NCBI RefSeq assembly: GCF_963691685.1
Contig: NZ_OY829290.1
Coordinates: forward strand, 868,001-932,000
Source of the DNA: Thalassovita sp.
GTDB lineage: Bacteria; Pseudomonadota; Alphaproteobacteria; Rhodobacterales; Rhodobacteraceae
Direction: 5' to 3'
DNA length: 64,000 nt
A program made the translations under genes and the position numbers. Below, piece by piece: positions 43,832-52,917 of this stretch. Numbering within the stretch: the first letter of the stretch is position 1; each line of letters opens with the position of its first letter. The notes below the pieces were generated by a model. The model was not told the origin of the DNA, did not search any database, and saw only the letters and a program-made list of their open reading frames with translations.

Positions 43832-44578
43832 GTGAATATGAAGGGAAAAACAGTGATCGTAACAGGCGGCGGCCGGGACATCGGGCGCGCTTGTGTCATG
43901 CGCCTGGCCGAGGCCGGTGCCAATGTGGCGATCAACTACATGAACTCCAGCACAGGGGCCGACAGCGCGGTTGCTGAGATCACGGCGGCTGGCGGCAAAG
44001 CCTTTGCCTTGCAGGGTGATATGACCAGCGAAGCTGACGTTGCCACACTGGTGAATGCAACGGTCGAGGCTTACGGCCAGTTGGACGGTCTGATCCACGT
44101 CACCGGCGGTTTGGTGGAGCGCACCCCGCTGGCAGATATGACGCTCGACTTCTGGAACCACGTGATGGCGCTCAACTTCACTTCCTACATGCTGGTGGCG
44201 CGCGAATGCGTCAAACACATGCGGGCAGGGGGCACGATTGTCGCAATGGCGTCGCAGGCGGGGCGCGACGGTGGGGGCGCGGGCGCCACGGCCTATGCCG
44301 CCTCAAAAGGGGCGATCATGACATTCACCCGTGGCCTCGCCAAGGAGTTGGGGCCGGACATCCGTGTAAACGCGGTCTGCCCGGGGATGATCGATACCGA
44401 TTTTCACAACATCCACACCAAGCCCGAGGTGCGCAGCCACGTCGCCAGCATCACCCCGCTGAAACGTGAAGGCACTTCCGAAGATGTGGCCAATCTGGCG
44501 GTCTATCTGGCCTCGGATGAGGCGGCTTTCCTGACAGGCACCAATATGGACATCAACGGAGGGTTGTTGTTCTCCTAA
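43832..44578 (+). CDS. SDR, probable keto-uronate (DEH-type) reductase or dehydrogenase
   Basis: 248 aa from GTG 43832 (GAGGGAG eight bases before); ATG 43838 is an alternative. Cofactor loop VTGGGRDIGRACV, catalytic Ser in AMASQAGRDG, Tyr/Lys in AYAASKGAIMTF, C-terminal FLTGTNMDINGG. With KdgF and KdgK it could reduce 4-deoxy-erythro-hexoseulose uronate to 2-keto-3-deoxygluconate, the step known from alginate users, or act like KduD. The exact reaction cannot be read from sequence. Confidence 0.75.
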   Translation: MNMKGKTVIVTGGGRDIGRACVMRLAEAGANVAINYMNSSTGADSAVAEITAAGGKAFALQGDMTSEADVATLVNATVEAYGQLDGLIHVTGGLVERTPLADMTLDFWNHVMALNFTSYMLVARECVKHMRAGGTIVAMASQAGRDGGGAGATAYAASKGAIMTFTRGLAKELGPDIRVNAVCPGMIDTDFHNIHTKPEVRSHVASITPLKREGTSEDVANLAVYLASDEAAFLTGTNMDINGGLLFS

Positions 44579-44586
44579 GTGCCTTT

Positions 44587-44630
44587 GAGCGGGCCGCTGT
44601 CGTTATCCCAGTTTCTATAGCGGCCCGCTC
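44587..44630. terminator. 12-bp perfect inverted repeat after the SDR
   Basis: GAGCGGGCCGCT at 44587 and its exact complement at 44619 are separated by 20 nt. It starts nine bases after the SDR stop and has no T-tract. Probably a transcription end or RNA-stability element; it could also be an operator for the siderophore operon 195 bp downstream. Confidence 0.55.
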
Positions 44631-44824
44631 ATGACCCCTAAGACCGGCGTCTGGCTTTGCGCCACACAATCGGCTTTCCCACACCTCCATCACCGTAAAA
44701 GATCCAATCGTCTGATCCCCAGATTTCAGGGTCAGCGGCGCTTGTGAATGGTCAACAACTCCGTCAATATGGCGCCTGTCAGCCAGTCTTCCCACCAGCC
44801 ATGTAACTCAATCCCGAGGATGCC

Positions 44825-45736
44825 ATGAAACGCAATTTCCTTGCGGTGCTGGGCCTATGTTCGCTGGTCACCGCCGCCCCCGTTTTCGCTGCTGAAATCA
44901 CCCATGAAGTTGGCACCACTGATGTGCCTGACCAGGTTGAGCGCATCGTCGTTCTGGAATTCAGCTTTATTGACGCGCTGGCCTCGGTCGGCGTTGCCCC
45001 GGTTGGCATTGCCGATGACAACAAACGTGACCGCGTTATTCCGGCCTACACCGATGTGATCGGGGATGAATGGGTCTCCGTCGGGACGCGGAAAACCCCC
45101 AGCCTTGAAGTCATCGCCTCACTGGCCCCGGACCTGATCATCGCTGACAAAAAGCGCCACTCGGCAGCCTATGACACCCTGTCGGAAATCGCGCCGACCA
45201 TCGTTTTGGACAGTCTCGGCGGTGATTACCACGCTTCGGTGGCGCAGATGGCTGTGATTGGGGAGGCGATCGGCAAATCCGATGAGATGAACGCCCGTAT
45301 CGCTCAACACAAGGCGACCATGGCCGACTATGTGGCCCAGATCAAACCGAAGGCTGAAGGGATCTCCGCCCAATTTGGCGTGACCAATGCCAAGGGTCTG
45401 TGGCTGCATGCCCCGGTCAGCTACAATGGTTCACTGCTGGCCATGTTTGGCTTCGACAGCACCATGAAACCGGCTGAGGGCGGCGTGTATGAAAAGGTCT
45501 ATGTGCCAACCACGCTGGAACAGCTTTCCGAGGTTAATCCTGACATCCTGATCTTCGGGGAATACGCCGATCCAAGCCATGTGGACAGCTGGCAGGGTGA
45601 TGCGCTCTATCAGGATCTGAACGCGGTCAAATCGGATAAGGTCTATAACGTCATCGCCCACAACTGGTCACGGTTGCGTGGCATGGTCGCGGCTGAACTG
45701 ACCGCCGCTGATCTGCTGGAGATCATCAGTAAGTGA
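44825..45736 (+). CDS. Iron-siderophore ABC transporter binding protein (FecB-like)
   Basis: 303 aa. Signal peptide MKRNFLAVLGLCSLVTAAPVFA, cleaved before AEITH. Type III periplasmic fold: RIVVLEFSFIDALASVGVAPVG, EVIASLAPDLIIADKK, PTIVLDSLGG, a long linking helix, and NPDILIFGEYADP. No lipobox, so soluble in the periplasm. First of four tightly coupled genes. I see no clear Fur box upstream, but iron control would be usual. Confidence 0.9.
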   Translation: MKRNFLAVLGLCSLVTAAPVFAAEITHEVGTTDVPDQVERIVVLEFSFIDALASVGVAPVGIADDNKRDRVIPAYTDVIGDEWVSVGTRKTPSLEVIASLAPDLIIADKKRHSAAYDTLSEIAPTIVLDSLGGDYHASVAQMAVIGEAIGKSDEMNARIAQHKATMADYVAQIKPKAEGISAQFGVTNAKGLWLHAPVSYNGSLLAMFGFDSTMKPAEGGVYEKVYVPTTLEQLSEVNPDILIFGEYADPSHVDSWQGDALYQDLNAVKSDKVYNVIAHNWSRLRGMVAAELTAADLLEIISK

Positions 45737-46734
45737 TCTCCACCTGGAACCAGTCCAATCGGCTGCCGCTTGGGATTTCTGCTGCATCACTTGTAGCGGC
45801 GATCCTTGGCGGCATCCTTTTTTCGCTGTCGACCGGCGGGCGCTCTGATGTGGGCTTGTCTGAGATCCTGCGGCCTGATGGTCTGGCAGTGACGGTTCTT
45901 TATGACATTCGCTTGCCGCGCACCTGTGCGGCGGCGCTTTTGGGGGTGAACCTGGGTCTTGCGGGGTTGATCCTGCAGGCCATCACCCGCAACCCGCTGG
46001 CCTCACCGGCGATCCTTGGCATCAACCAGGGCGCGGCTCTGGGGTTGGCGATTGGCGTTGTGGTGCCAAATGCGCTGGGCCTGCCGCTTGATGTTTACGC
46101 ACTGATCGGCGCCTTTGCTGCGGGGGTGGTGACCTTTGCCATTTCCGGTGGCTTCAGCGGCAAAATCGATGCGTTGCGTCTGGTGCTGGGCGGGGTGGCC
46201 GTCGGTGCCTTTTCTTATGCGATGGTGCGCTTCACTTACACGTTGGACGATGATCTGGCCCGCACAGTGGTGCGCTGGACCGTCGGCGATATCACAGACA
46301 TTCGCTGGCCCGAGGCGCAGCGTCTGGCCTATTGGGCGCTGCCGGGGCTGATTGCGGCACTGGCACTGTCGCAACGCTTTAATCTGATGGCGCTTGGCCA
46401 GGCCTCCGCGCGGGGGCTTGGTGCCGATCCCCGGGTGACGTTGCTGCTGGGCTGTATCGTAGCGGCGGGCCTTGCAGGGGCCAGCGTGACGGTGGCCGGC
46501 CCCATCGCCTTTGCCGGGCTGATCGTGCCGCATATCGCCAAACTGCTGTTTGGCGGCGATCACCGGGTTCTGGTGCCTGCCGTTGCCCTGCTGGGCGCGG
46601 CCATGATGCTGATTGCTGACGGCCTGTCGAAAACGCTGACAGCCCCGATTGAAGCCCCGATTGGGGTGGTCGCAGCGCTGATCGGCGCCCCGTGGTTTCT
46701 GTGGCAGACTATTTTTGCACGGGATATGTCATGA
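45733..46734 (+). CDS. FecCD-family permease 1
   Basis: 333 aa, about nine to ten helices. GTG start overlaps the binding-protein stop by 4 bp. Signatures: IRLPRTCAAALLGVNLGLAG, NPLASPAILGINQGAALG and the ATPase-contact region GLIVPHIAKLLFGGDHR. Forms a heterodimer with the next protein. Confidence 0.92.
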   Translation: MISTWNQSNRLPLGISAASLVAAILGGILFSLSTGGRSDVGLSEILRPDGLAVTVLYDIRLPRTCAAALLGVNLGLAGLILQAITRNPLASPAILGINQGAALGLAIGVVVPNALGLPLDVYALIGAFAAGVVTFAISGGFSGKIDALRLVLGGVAVGAFSYAMVRFTYTLDDDLARTVVRWTVGDITDIRWPEAQRLAYWALPGLIAALALSQRFNLMALGQASARGLGADPRVTLLLGCIVAAGLAGASVTVAGPIAFAGLIVPHIAKLLFGGDHRVLVPAVALLGAAMMLIADGLSKTLTAPIEAPIGVVAALIGAPWFLWQTIFARDMS

Positions 46735-47738
46735 AGCCCCCAAGTGCACAGCGACTGATCTGGACCATAAGCACGCTAAGCACCCTGACCGCGCTGGTGT
46801 TTGTCTGGAGCTTGTCTGCCGGTGCGGTGACCATCCCGGCCATGACCATCCTCAACACATTGTTTGATCTCGATGGGCCGCAACAGGGGTTCATCATCAA
46901 CCGCTCGCGCCTGCCGCGCAGCCTGCTGGCCTGTGTCACCGGCGGAGCATTGGCGTTCTCAGGCGTGATCATTCAGGCCTTGCTGCGCAACCCGCTGGCC
47001 AGTCCCAAAATCATCGGCATCAACTCAGGCGCGGCTTTGGGAGTGTTGCTCTCGGTTTTGTTGGCACCCAACCTTGGCCTGAACTGGCTGCCTTTGGTGG
47101 CGGCCTGCGGCGGGGTTTTGGCGGCCGGCGTGATCTTTGCCATTGCGGAGTTTGGCCCGGTGTCACCGGCACGGCTGGCGCTGGTGGGCATCGCTATCGG
47201 AATGACCTGCGATGCGGGTGTGGATTTCATCCTCGCCACCTCGGACATCTACGATATTTCCGCCCCGCTGGTCTGGCTCACCGGCTCACTTTGGAGCAGG
47301 GGGTGGCAGCATCTCAACGCGGTCTGGCCGATCCTGCTGGGTCTAATGGCGATCTGTGTGATCTATTCCTACAGATTGGACCTGATCCGCCTAGGTGCGG
47401 TTCAGGCAACCGGTTTGGGGGTGAACGTGCGCCGGGACCGGCTGGTGCTGTTGACGTTGGCCACGTTTCTGGCGGCGGTCTCGGTCAGTGTTGTGGGGGT
47501 CTTGGGCTTTGTCGGCCTGATGGCCCCGCATATTGCACGCCACTTGGTGGGCGGCACCCACCGTGGTCTGCTGCCCGTTGCCATGCTGGTCGGCGCATTG
47601 CTGGTGATGGTTGCCGATGCTGCAGGCCGCGCCCTGTTTGCGCCGCTGGAAATATCCGCCGGGATCCTCACCTCGATGTTCGGCGCGCCATTTTTCATCT
47701 TCCTTCTGCTGTCACGCAAGACCGAGGCCCGCGAATGA
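46731..47738 (+). CDS. FecCD-family permease 2
   Basis: 335 aa from ATG 46731 (ATGA overlap with the previous stop); the longer frame from 46692 is not needed. NRSRLPRSLLACVTGGALA, NPLASPKIIGINSGAALG and GLMAPHIARHLVGGTHR repeat the signatures of permease 1. Confidence 0.92.
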   Translation: MKPPSAQRLIWTISTLSTLTALVFVWSLSAGAVTIPAMTILNTLFDLDGPQQGFIINRSRLPRSLLACVTGGALAFSGVIIQALLRNPLASPKIIGINSGAALGVLLSVLLAPNLGLNWLPLVAACGGVLAAGVIFAIAEFGPVSPARLALVGIAIGMTCDAGVDFILATSDIYDISAPLVWLTGSLWSRGWQHLNAVWPILLGLMAICVIYSYRLDLIRLGAVQATGLGVNVRRDRLVLLTLATFLAAVSVSVVGVLGFVGLMAPHIARHLVGGTHRGLLPVAMLVGALLVMVADAAGRALFAPLEISAGILTSMFGAPFFIFLLLSRKTEARE

Positions 47739-48499
47739 GCATTGACCTCAATAACATCCAGTCCGGCTATGACGGGTTCCGCCTCAAAGGGATCGATCTG
47801 GAGATCGCGCGCGGCAGCCTGACGGTGTTGATCGGCCCCAACGGCTGCGGCAAATCCACCTTGCTGAAAACCATTTCGCGTGAACTTAAGCCCAATGGCG
47901 GCCGGGTGGTGATCGATGGGGAAAACATCGCCAAGAAACGCACCAAATCCGTGGCCCGCCAGATCGCCGTCTTACCACAGCACCCGGTGGTGCCGCCGGG
48001 GATCACTGTTGAACAGCTTGTCGGATATGGCCGCGCGCCGTATCAGAACCTGCTGGGCATGCGCAGCGCGGCAGACCGTATGCGGGTGGCTGAGGCGCTG
48101 GAGACTGTCACCCTGACCGACATGAAGGACAAGCTGGTCAGCGCCCTTTCCGGTGGTCAAAGGCAGCGCGCCTTTGTGGCAATGTGCATCGCTCAGGACA
48201 CGCCATTTGTGCTGTTTGATGAGCCGACCAGCTTCCTTGATATTCGCTATCAATACGAGGTGCTGGATCTGATGTCCGCGCTGCACAAACAGGGCAAAAC
48301 GGTGGTGGCCGTATTGCATGACATCGCGCAGGCGGCCCGCTACGCCACCGATCTGGTGGTCATGAAAGAAGGCGCCGTTCACGCCCGCGGCACCCCGCCA
48401 GAGATCGTGACCGAGGAAATGCTGCACCAGGTCTATGGCATTGCGGCACAGGTCTTTGCTGATCCGGTGACAGGCACGCCCGCAGTCTCAGCGCGCTAG
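47735..48499 (+). CDS. Iron-siderophore ABC transporter ATPase (FecE/FepC-like)
   Basis: 254 aa from ATG 47735 (ATGA overlap). Walker A IGPNGCGKSTLLK, Q-loop AVLPQHPVVPPGITVEQLV, signature LSGGQRQRAFVAM, Walker B FVLFDEPTSFLD, and the switch His in VLHDIAQA. The set has no TonB-dependent receptor nearby, so the outer-membrane partner must lie elsewhere. Confidence 0.93.
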   Translation: MSIDLNNIQSGYDGFRLKGIDLEIARGSLTVLIGPNGCGKSTLLKTISRELKPNGGRVVIDGENIAKKRTKSVARQIAVLPQHPVVPPGITVEQLVGYGRAPYQNLLGMRSAADRMRVAEALETVTLTDMKDKLVSALSGGQRQRAFVAMCIAQDTPFVLFDEPTSFLDIRYQYEVLDLMSALHKQGKTVVAVLHDIAQAARYATDLVVMKEGAVHARGTPPEIVTEEMLHQVYGIAAQVFADPVTGTPAVSAR

Positions 48500-48547
48500 G
48501 TCATCGTCACAGCAGCGCCCCGCGGTGAGGGCAGGGCGCTGGCAGGC

Positions 48548-49423
48548 TTATCCGTTAGATCGATAAAACGCCGCGGCATTGCTGCCAAAGACGGCGGAAT
48601 GCCAATCCGCGGGCACCAGCCCCTCCATCCCGGTGTAAAGCGTGGCGTAGTCGGAATAGAGGCTGTCGACCGGGAAGTTGGAGCCATAGATCACGCGCTC
48701 CTGGCCAAACTGTTCCAGACAGGTGGTGACAATCGGCGCGATGCTGGCCGGGGTCCAGGCATGATCAAACATGCCCAGCCCCGACAGTTTGCAGGTCACA
48801 TTGGGCAGATCCGACAGGGGGCGCAGCTGGTCCGCCCAACGCGCCAGCCCTGCGGAGCTGCGGTCGTGGGGGGATCCGGCATGGCACAGCGCCACCTTCA
48901 GATCCGGCACCACTGCCAGCACCCGTGCAGTGTCCGCCATCAGTTCGGGGATCAGCTGCAGATCAAAGCTGAGGCCGCGATGGGCCAGCTCTTGCAGGCC
49001 TGCGCGAAACTTGGGATCGGCCAGCAGCGCATTGGTGCCGGTCTGCGCATCCTCACCGGGGGCGCGGCCGATGATCTGGCGGATGCCGCGCAGGCTCGGC
49101 AGCTGTTGCAGCCGGTCCAGGTGATCGCCCAGATCGGGGCCGGTCAGGTCGGCAAAGGCCACCTGCACCAGCGGCCAATCCGGCGTCGCATCGGCTACCT
49201 GCTGAACCCATTCAGCCTCAGCCATCGGATCGGCGGCACCGACCTGAATATGCACGGACCCGGTGATCCCATGCTGGCCGGCAGACCGGCGAAACTCATC
49301 AATCAGATAGTTGCGCTGGATCGGGCTGGGATCGCCAAAGAACCGTTCAACCCCTTCTGCCATCAGCCATGGATACTGGACCGATTGCAGGTCCCACAGA
49401 TGGTGGTGAGCATCAATTTTCAT
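48548..49423 (-). CDS. Amidohydrolase-2 family hydrolase (sugar-lactonase-like)
   Basis: About 291 aa from ATG 49423 (a GGGGG nine bases upstream; ATG 49429 is also possible). TIM-barrel metal hydrolase: KIDAHHHLWDL (metal His pair), VHIQVGA, KVALCHAGSPHD, VTCKLSGLGMF and VIYGSNFPVDS (catalytic Asp replaced by, or shifted within, SNFPVD). The set resembles L-fuconolactonase and rhamnono-lactonase relatives. In this locus it may open a lactone made by the dehydrogenases. It overlaps the end of the SnoaL-like gene, so both form one divergent transcript. Confidence 0.8.
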   Translation of the reverse strand: MKIDAHHHLWDLQSVQYPWLMAEGVERFFGDPSPIQRNYLIDEFRRSAGQHGITGSVHIQVGAADPMAEAEWVQQVADATPDWPLVQVAFADLTGPDLGDHLDRLQQLPSLRGIRQIIGRAPGEDAQTGTNALLADPKFRAGLQELAHRGLSFDLQLIPELMADTARVLAVVPDLKVALCHAGSPHDRSSAGLARWADQLRPLSDLPNVTCKLSGLGMFDHAWTPASIAPIVTTCLEQFGQERVIYGSNFPVDSLYSDYATLYTGMEGLVPADWHSAVFGSNAAAFYRSNG

Positions 49424-50423
49424 CTGCATGGCCCCCGGTGGTGCGGGCCAAGATATCAACGCCCTGTTGGTTCCAGAAATGCAGCAGGTCGATGAAAATC
49501 CAGTTCTCAGCCAGTTTGTCGCCCTCGCGTCGGTAGATATCGATCACCCGGAACTCACCGGGGGTGCCGGTGGCCGGCATGCCCATGAAGCCCCCTGTTG
49601 GGGTGGCGGTGAAATTGGGCCAGCCGAAGAAGCCGCCGTAATTGCCCTCGGCAACGCGGCAGATGTGATTGGTTTTCGAACGGTCGGTGAAACCGGCGCG
49701 GAACGGGCCGGAGTGCTGCTGGGCATAGCGCGGAATTGTGTAGGTCGCGCCAATCCCGGCTGGCCCCCACCACAGCATGTCTTCGTGCCAGGTCTGGCGC
49801 AGCTCATCCTCCAGGCTGAGGCCGCTGTCCCACTGCCCCAGATCGCTGATCATCGCATTGATCACGGCGAGGGTTTTTTCGCCCTCAGCCTCGGGCTGGG
49901 CGGCAAACATCAGCGCGTCATGTGGCATCGGCCCGGGTTGCACCAGATGCGCCCCGGTTTGCGGCGGAAACGGCTGCAGACCGGCCTGCATCATCAGATG
50001 TGGAATGTCGAAATACATCGCTGTTTCAGTGATCTGAACCGCTTCAACCTTGTTGAATTCACAATAGCGCAGGCAGGCGATTTTGCCGGTGGGGGCGATG
50101 CCCAGCCAGGGGGCATCAAACAGCCCCATCAGATGACCCATCGAAACCACCCAGGTTGAGGTGAAGCCATCCATCTCATTTCGACCCGCCATAAAGACAT
50201 CTTGGCGCCGCTGCAGCGAGGTCAGTGCTGTCTTTAGCGGCGCCCAAAACTGCGCCGCCACAGCCTCGGCCCCGTGGATCTCACCAAAGGGATGGTAGCC
50301 GCGCCAGATGTGATTCGGGCTGTAATAGCGCGATAGCACCTGCGCCGACTGGCCCGGCGTGGCCGTGTCCAGATCTTGGTAAAGGTCTATAATTGTTGAT
50401 TTTTCACTTGTCAGATCGATCAT
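49413..50423 (-). CDS. Two-domain SnoaL/NTF2-like protein 1
   Basis: 336 aa with two NTF2-like alpha+beta domains (about 1-150 and 180-325). Domain 1: YYSPNHIWRGYHPFGEIHG, GLFDAPWLGIAPTGK, YFDIPHLMMQAGL. Domain 2: DMLWWGPAGIGATYTIPRY, GNYGGFFGWPN, PGEFRVIDIYRREGDKLAENW and FIDLLHFWNQQGVD. Clearly related to the protein at 57003. Family members are cyclases, hydrolases, isomerases or dehydratases acting without cofactors, so the chemistry cannot be assigned. Faces the ABC operon across the two LacI-type operators. Confidence 0.8.
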   Translation of the reverse strand: MIDLTSEKSTIIDLYQDLDTATPGQSAQVLSRYYSPNHIWRGYHPFGEIHGAEAVAAQFWAPLKTALTSLQRRQDVFMAGRNEMDGFTSTWVVSMGHLMGLFDAPWLGIAPTGKIACLRYCEFNKVEAVQITETAMYFDIPHLMMQAGLQPFPPQTGAHLVQPGPMPHDALMFAAQPEAEGEKTLAVINAMISDLGQWDSGLSLEDELRQTWHEDMLWWGPAGIGATYTIPRYAQQHSGPFRAGFTDRSKTNHICRVAEGNYGGFFGWPNFTATPTGGFMGMPATGTPGEFRVIDIYRREGDKLAENWIFIDLLHFWNQQGVDILARTTGGHADEN

Positions 50424-50434
50424 CGATCAGGTCC

Positions 50435-50454
50435 TTTTGCATACGTCTGCAAAA
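50435..50454. promoter_or_regulatory. LacI-type operator 1
   Basis: TTTTGCATACGTCTGCAAAA, an almost perfect palindrome (one mismatch in the core TGCATACGTCTGCA), just upstream of the divergent SnoaL-like gene. Its centre is 55 bp from operator 2, a spacing that suits looping or joint control of both directions. Confidence 0.8.
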
Positions 50455-50489
50455 AATTCTTGCCGAAATGATGTACCTGAGTCTACCCT

Positions 50490-50510
50490 TTGTGCATACG
50501 TATGCAAAAT
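50490..50510. promoter_or_regulatory. LacI-type operator 2
   Basis: Contains the perfect 14-bp palindrome TGCATACGTATGCA (50493-50506) followed by AAAAT, about 30 bp before the ATPase start. The central CG and size are typical of LacI-family operators; the LacI gene at 58822 is the obvious ligand-responsive regulator. Confidence 0.85.
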
Positions 50511-50536
50511 ACGCTTGCTATCGGACGGGGGAGCGA

Positions 50537-51592
50537 ATGGCCGAAATTCAATTGCGTAACGTGGGCAAACGCTGGGGTGCCTTTGTCGGGGTCAACAATT
50601 TTGACCTGACAATTGCCGATCAGGAGTTTCTGGTGCTCTTGGGGCCCTCGGGCTGCGGCAAGACCACCACGATGCGTATGATCGCAGGGCTGGAAGATGC
50701 CAGTGAGGGTGAGATCCTGATCGACGGTAAGGTCGTCAATGATCTGGAACCCAAAGACCGCGATGTGGCGATGGTGTTCCAGTCCTACGCGCTCTACCCG
50801 AATATGAACGTTTACGAAAACATCCGCTTTCCGCTGAAGGTGCGTGGGATCGATCCGGCGACCCATGACGAAAAGGTGCGCCGCGCCTCCGCCATGGTTG
50901 AGCTGGATGAATTCCTGCATCGCAAACCGGCGGAACTGTCCGGTGGTCAGCGCCAGCGTGTGGCCCTGGCCCGCGCCATCGTGCGGGAACCGAATGTGTT
51001 CCTGATGGATGAACCGCTGTCGAACCTGGATGCCAAGCTGCGGGTTTCCACCCGTGCGCAGATCAAGAACCTCAGCCATGAGCTGGCCGTCACCACCATC
51101 TACGTGACCCACGACCAGATTGAGGCGATGACCCTCGCCGATCGGGTGGTGATCATGAAGAAAGGCGTGGTGCAGCAGGTCGGCACCCCGGTGGAGATCT
51201 ACGACACACCCGCCAACACCTTTGTGGCCAGCTTCATCGGCAACCCGGCGATGAACCTGCTGGAGGGTGAGGTCAAAGATGGGGTCTTCACCTCTGACCA
51301 CACTGAGGTGCGTGGCCTGAACGCACCGGATGGCAAGATCACCCTGGGCTTCCGCGCCGAAGACGCAAATGTCGTCGAAGGCGGCGGCACTGGCGAGATC
51401 AACGCGCCGATCTACACGCTTGAGCTGCTGGGAGACAGCACAATGGTGTCGGTCCGCCTCGGTGGTCAGCTGGTCTCGGTCAAAGCCGACAAGAGCTTCC
51501 GCGCCGAGATTGACGATATGGTCGCGTTCCACATCCACACAGATCACTGCCACCTGTTCGACACAGAAACAGGGGCACGCATCGAGGCCTAA
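50537..51592 (+). CDS. CUT1 ABC transporter ATPase (UgpC/MalK-like)
   Basis: 351 aa from ATG 50537 (GGGGGAGCG in front); the longer frame would run through the operators. Walker A GPSGCGKTTTMRM, Q-loop AMVFQSYALYPNM, signature LSGGQRQRVALARA, Walker B VFLMDEPLSNLDAKL, switch His VTHDQIEAM, then a C-terminal TOBE region (~240-350; TLGFRAEDANVVEGGG). Energises import of a sugar, polyol or related solute by the two permeases. First gene of the operon. Confidence 0.93.
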   Translation: MAEIQLRNVGKRWGAFVGVNNFDLTIADQEFLVLLGPSGCGKTTTMRMIAGLEDASEGEILIDGKVVNDLEPKDRDVAMVFQSYALYPNMNVYENIRFPLKVRGIDPATHDEKVRRASAMVELDEFLHRKPAELSGGQRQRVALARAIVREPNVFLMDEPLSNLDAKLRVSTRAQIKNLSHELAVTTIYVTHDQIEAMTLADRVVIMKKGVVQQVGTPVEIYDTPANTFVASFIGNPAMNLLEGEVKDGVFTSDHTEVRGLNAPDGKITLGFRAEDANVVEGGGTGEINAPIYTLELLGDSTMVSVRLGGQLVSVKADKSFRAEIDDMVAFHIHTDHCHLFDTETGARIEA

Positions 51593-51676
51593 ACCGGTCT
51601 TAGAAACCGCCGCAATCGCGGTGCATCCAGAGTGCAGTCTTCGAAGATGCACTTACATTTCAGGGAGGAAACTGTA

Positions 51677-52903
51677 ATGTTTTTCAAGAAAATTGCCCTT
51701 GCCAGCGCATTGGCTCTTTCCGCAGGCGGCGCCTTCGCCTGTGAGATCAACGCGCGGGTGAACATCGTCGGGAACGAGTTCCCCGCGATCCAAACTGTGG
51801 GTGCAGGTGCTGCGGAATGCACCGGCTCTGAGGTGAAAAAGAACCTGACCGCAGATCACAAAGACATCCACGTCGCAGGCATGCAGGGCGACCCTGCTGA
51901 ATACACCTCGGCGATTGTGGCCAACTCGACCCTGACCATTCTGATGAATGATGATCTGGTGCGCCCGCTGGACGATCTGGTTGCCAAACACGGCCAGGGC
52001 CTCAGCAAAAGCCAGCTGATCACTGTCGACGGCAAAGTTATGGCCGTGGCCTTCATGGCCAACGCCCAGCACCTGATGTACCGCAAGGATATCTTGGCAG
52101 ATCTGGGTGTTGAACCGCCCAAGACCTATGAAGAAATGCTCGAAATCGCCGGTATGATCCGCGAAAAAGGCATCATGCAGAACCCCATCGGCGGCGCCTA
52201 TGCTGCGGGTTGGAACCTGGCGCAGGAATTCAACAACATGTTCATCGGCTACGGTGGCACCTTCTTCAAAGAGGGCAGCGCGGAGCCGAACATCAACTCC
52301 GATGCCGGGGTGAAAACGTTGAACATGATGAAGGCCCTGTCAGAGTATATGAACCCTGACTTCCTGACCCATGACAGCAACGCCACCAACGCAGAATACC
52401 GCGCCGGTAACATCGCCATGCTGAACATGTGGGGCAGCCGTGCGGCCAGCCAGACCACTGCAGACGGCATCACCGAAGCGGTGAAAAATGGCCATGCCAT
52501 TGCCGGTCCGATGACTGTGGGCGGCGGTGACATTCCGGCCTCGACCCTGTGGTGGGACGGCTGGACCGTTGCCAAAAACGTCAGCGATGAAGAGGCCGAG
52601 GCCACCTTTATCGCGATGATGAACGGCATCCGCCCGGAACTGATGCAGGACGCTGATATTGCTTCGCAGGCGGTATGGCTGATCGATGGCTACAAGCCGA
52701 CTGAAGCGGCCGTGGGCGTCTTTGAGGCCGCACAGTCCGGCACCCAGCCCTATCCGATGGTGCCCTACATGGGCCTGATGCATGGCTCGATCGGCAATGA
52801 ACTTGCCGACTTCCTGCAGGGTAAGGAAAGCGCGGAACAGGCGCTCTCTGACATCGAAGCGGCCTATGTCGCAGCGGCTAAGGAAAAAGGCTTCCTCAAG
52901 TAA
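51677..52903 (+). CDS. CUT1 ABC transporter substrate-binding protein
   Basis: 408 aa from ATG 51677 (CAGGGAGGAAACTGTA). Signal peptide MFFKKIALASALALSAGGAFA, next residue Cys but without a lipobox. Family-1 extracellular solute-binding fold: VAGMQGDPAEYTSAIVANS, KTYEEMLEIAGMIREKG, NIAMLNMWGSRAAS and a Trp-rich region TLWWDGWTVAKNV, suggesting stacking on a ring or polyol. An early conserved Cys pair (Cys22 and the Cys of AECTGSEV) could form a disulfide. Ligand unknown. Confidence 0.92.
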   Translation: MFFKKIALASALALSAGGAFACEINARVNIVGNEFPAIQTVGAGAAECTGSEVKKNLTADHKDIHVAGMQGDPAEYTSAIVANSTLTILMNDDLVRPLDDLVAKHGQGLSKSQLITVDGKVMAVAFMANAQHLMYRKDILADLGVEPPKTYEEMLEIAGMIREKGIMQNPIGGAYAAGWNLAQEFNNMFIGYGGTFFKEGSAEPNINSDAGVKTLNMMKALSEYMNPDFLTHDSNATNAEYRAGNIAMLNMWGSRAASQTTADGITEAVKNGHAIAGPMTVGGGDIPASTLWWDGWTVAKNVSDEEAEATFIAMMNGIRPELMQDADIASQAVWLIDGYKPTEAAVGVFEAAQSGTQPYPMVPYMGLMHGSIGNELADFLQGKESAEQALSDIEAAYVAAAKEKGFLK

Positions 52904-52917
52904 GCCTGACGACTGAT

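Noticed and set aside
50483..51652. 389-codon minus-strand ORF opposite the CUT1 ATPase
   Set aside because: Covers a gene with all ABC motifs on the other strand; no domain in the antisense product.
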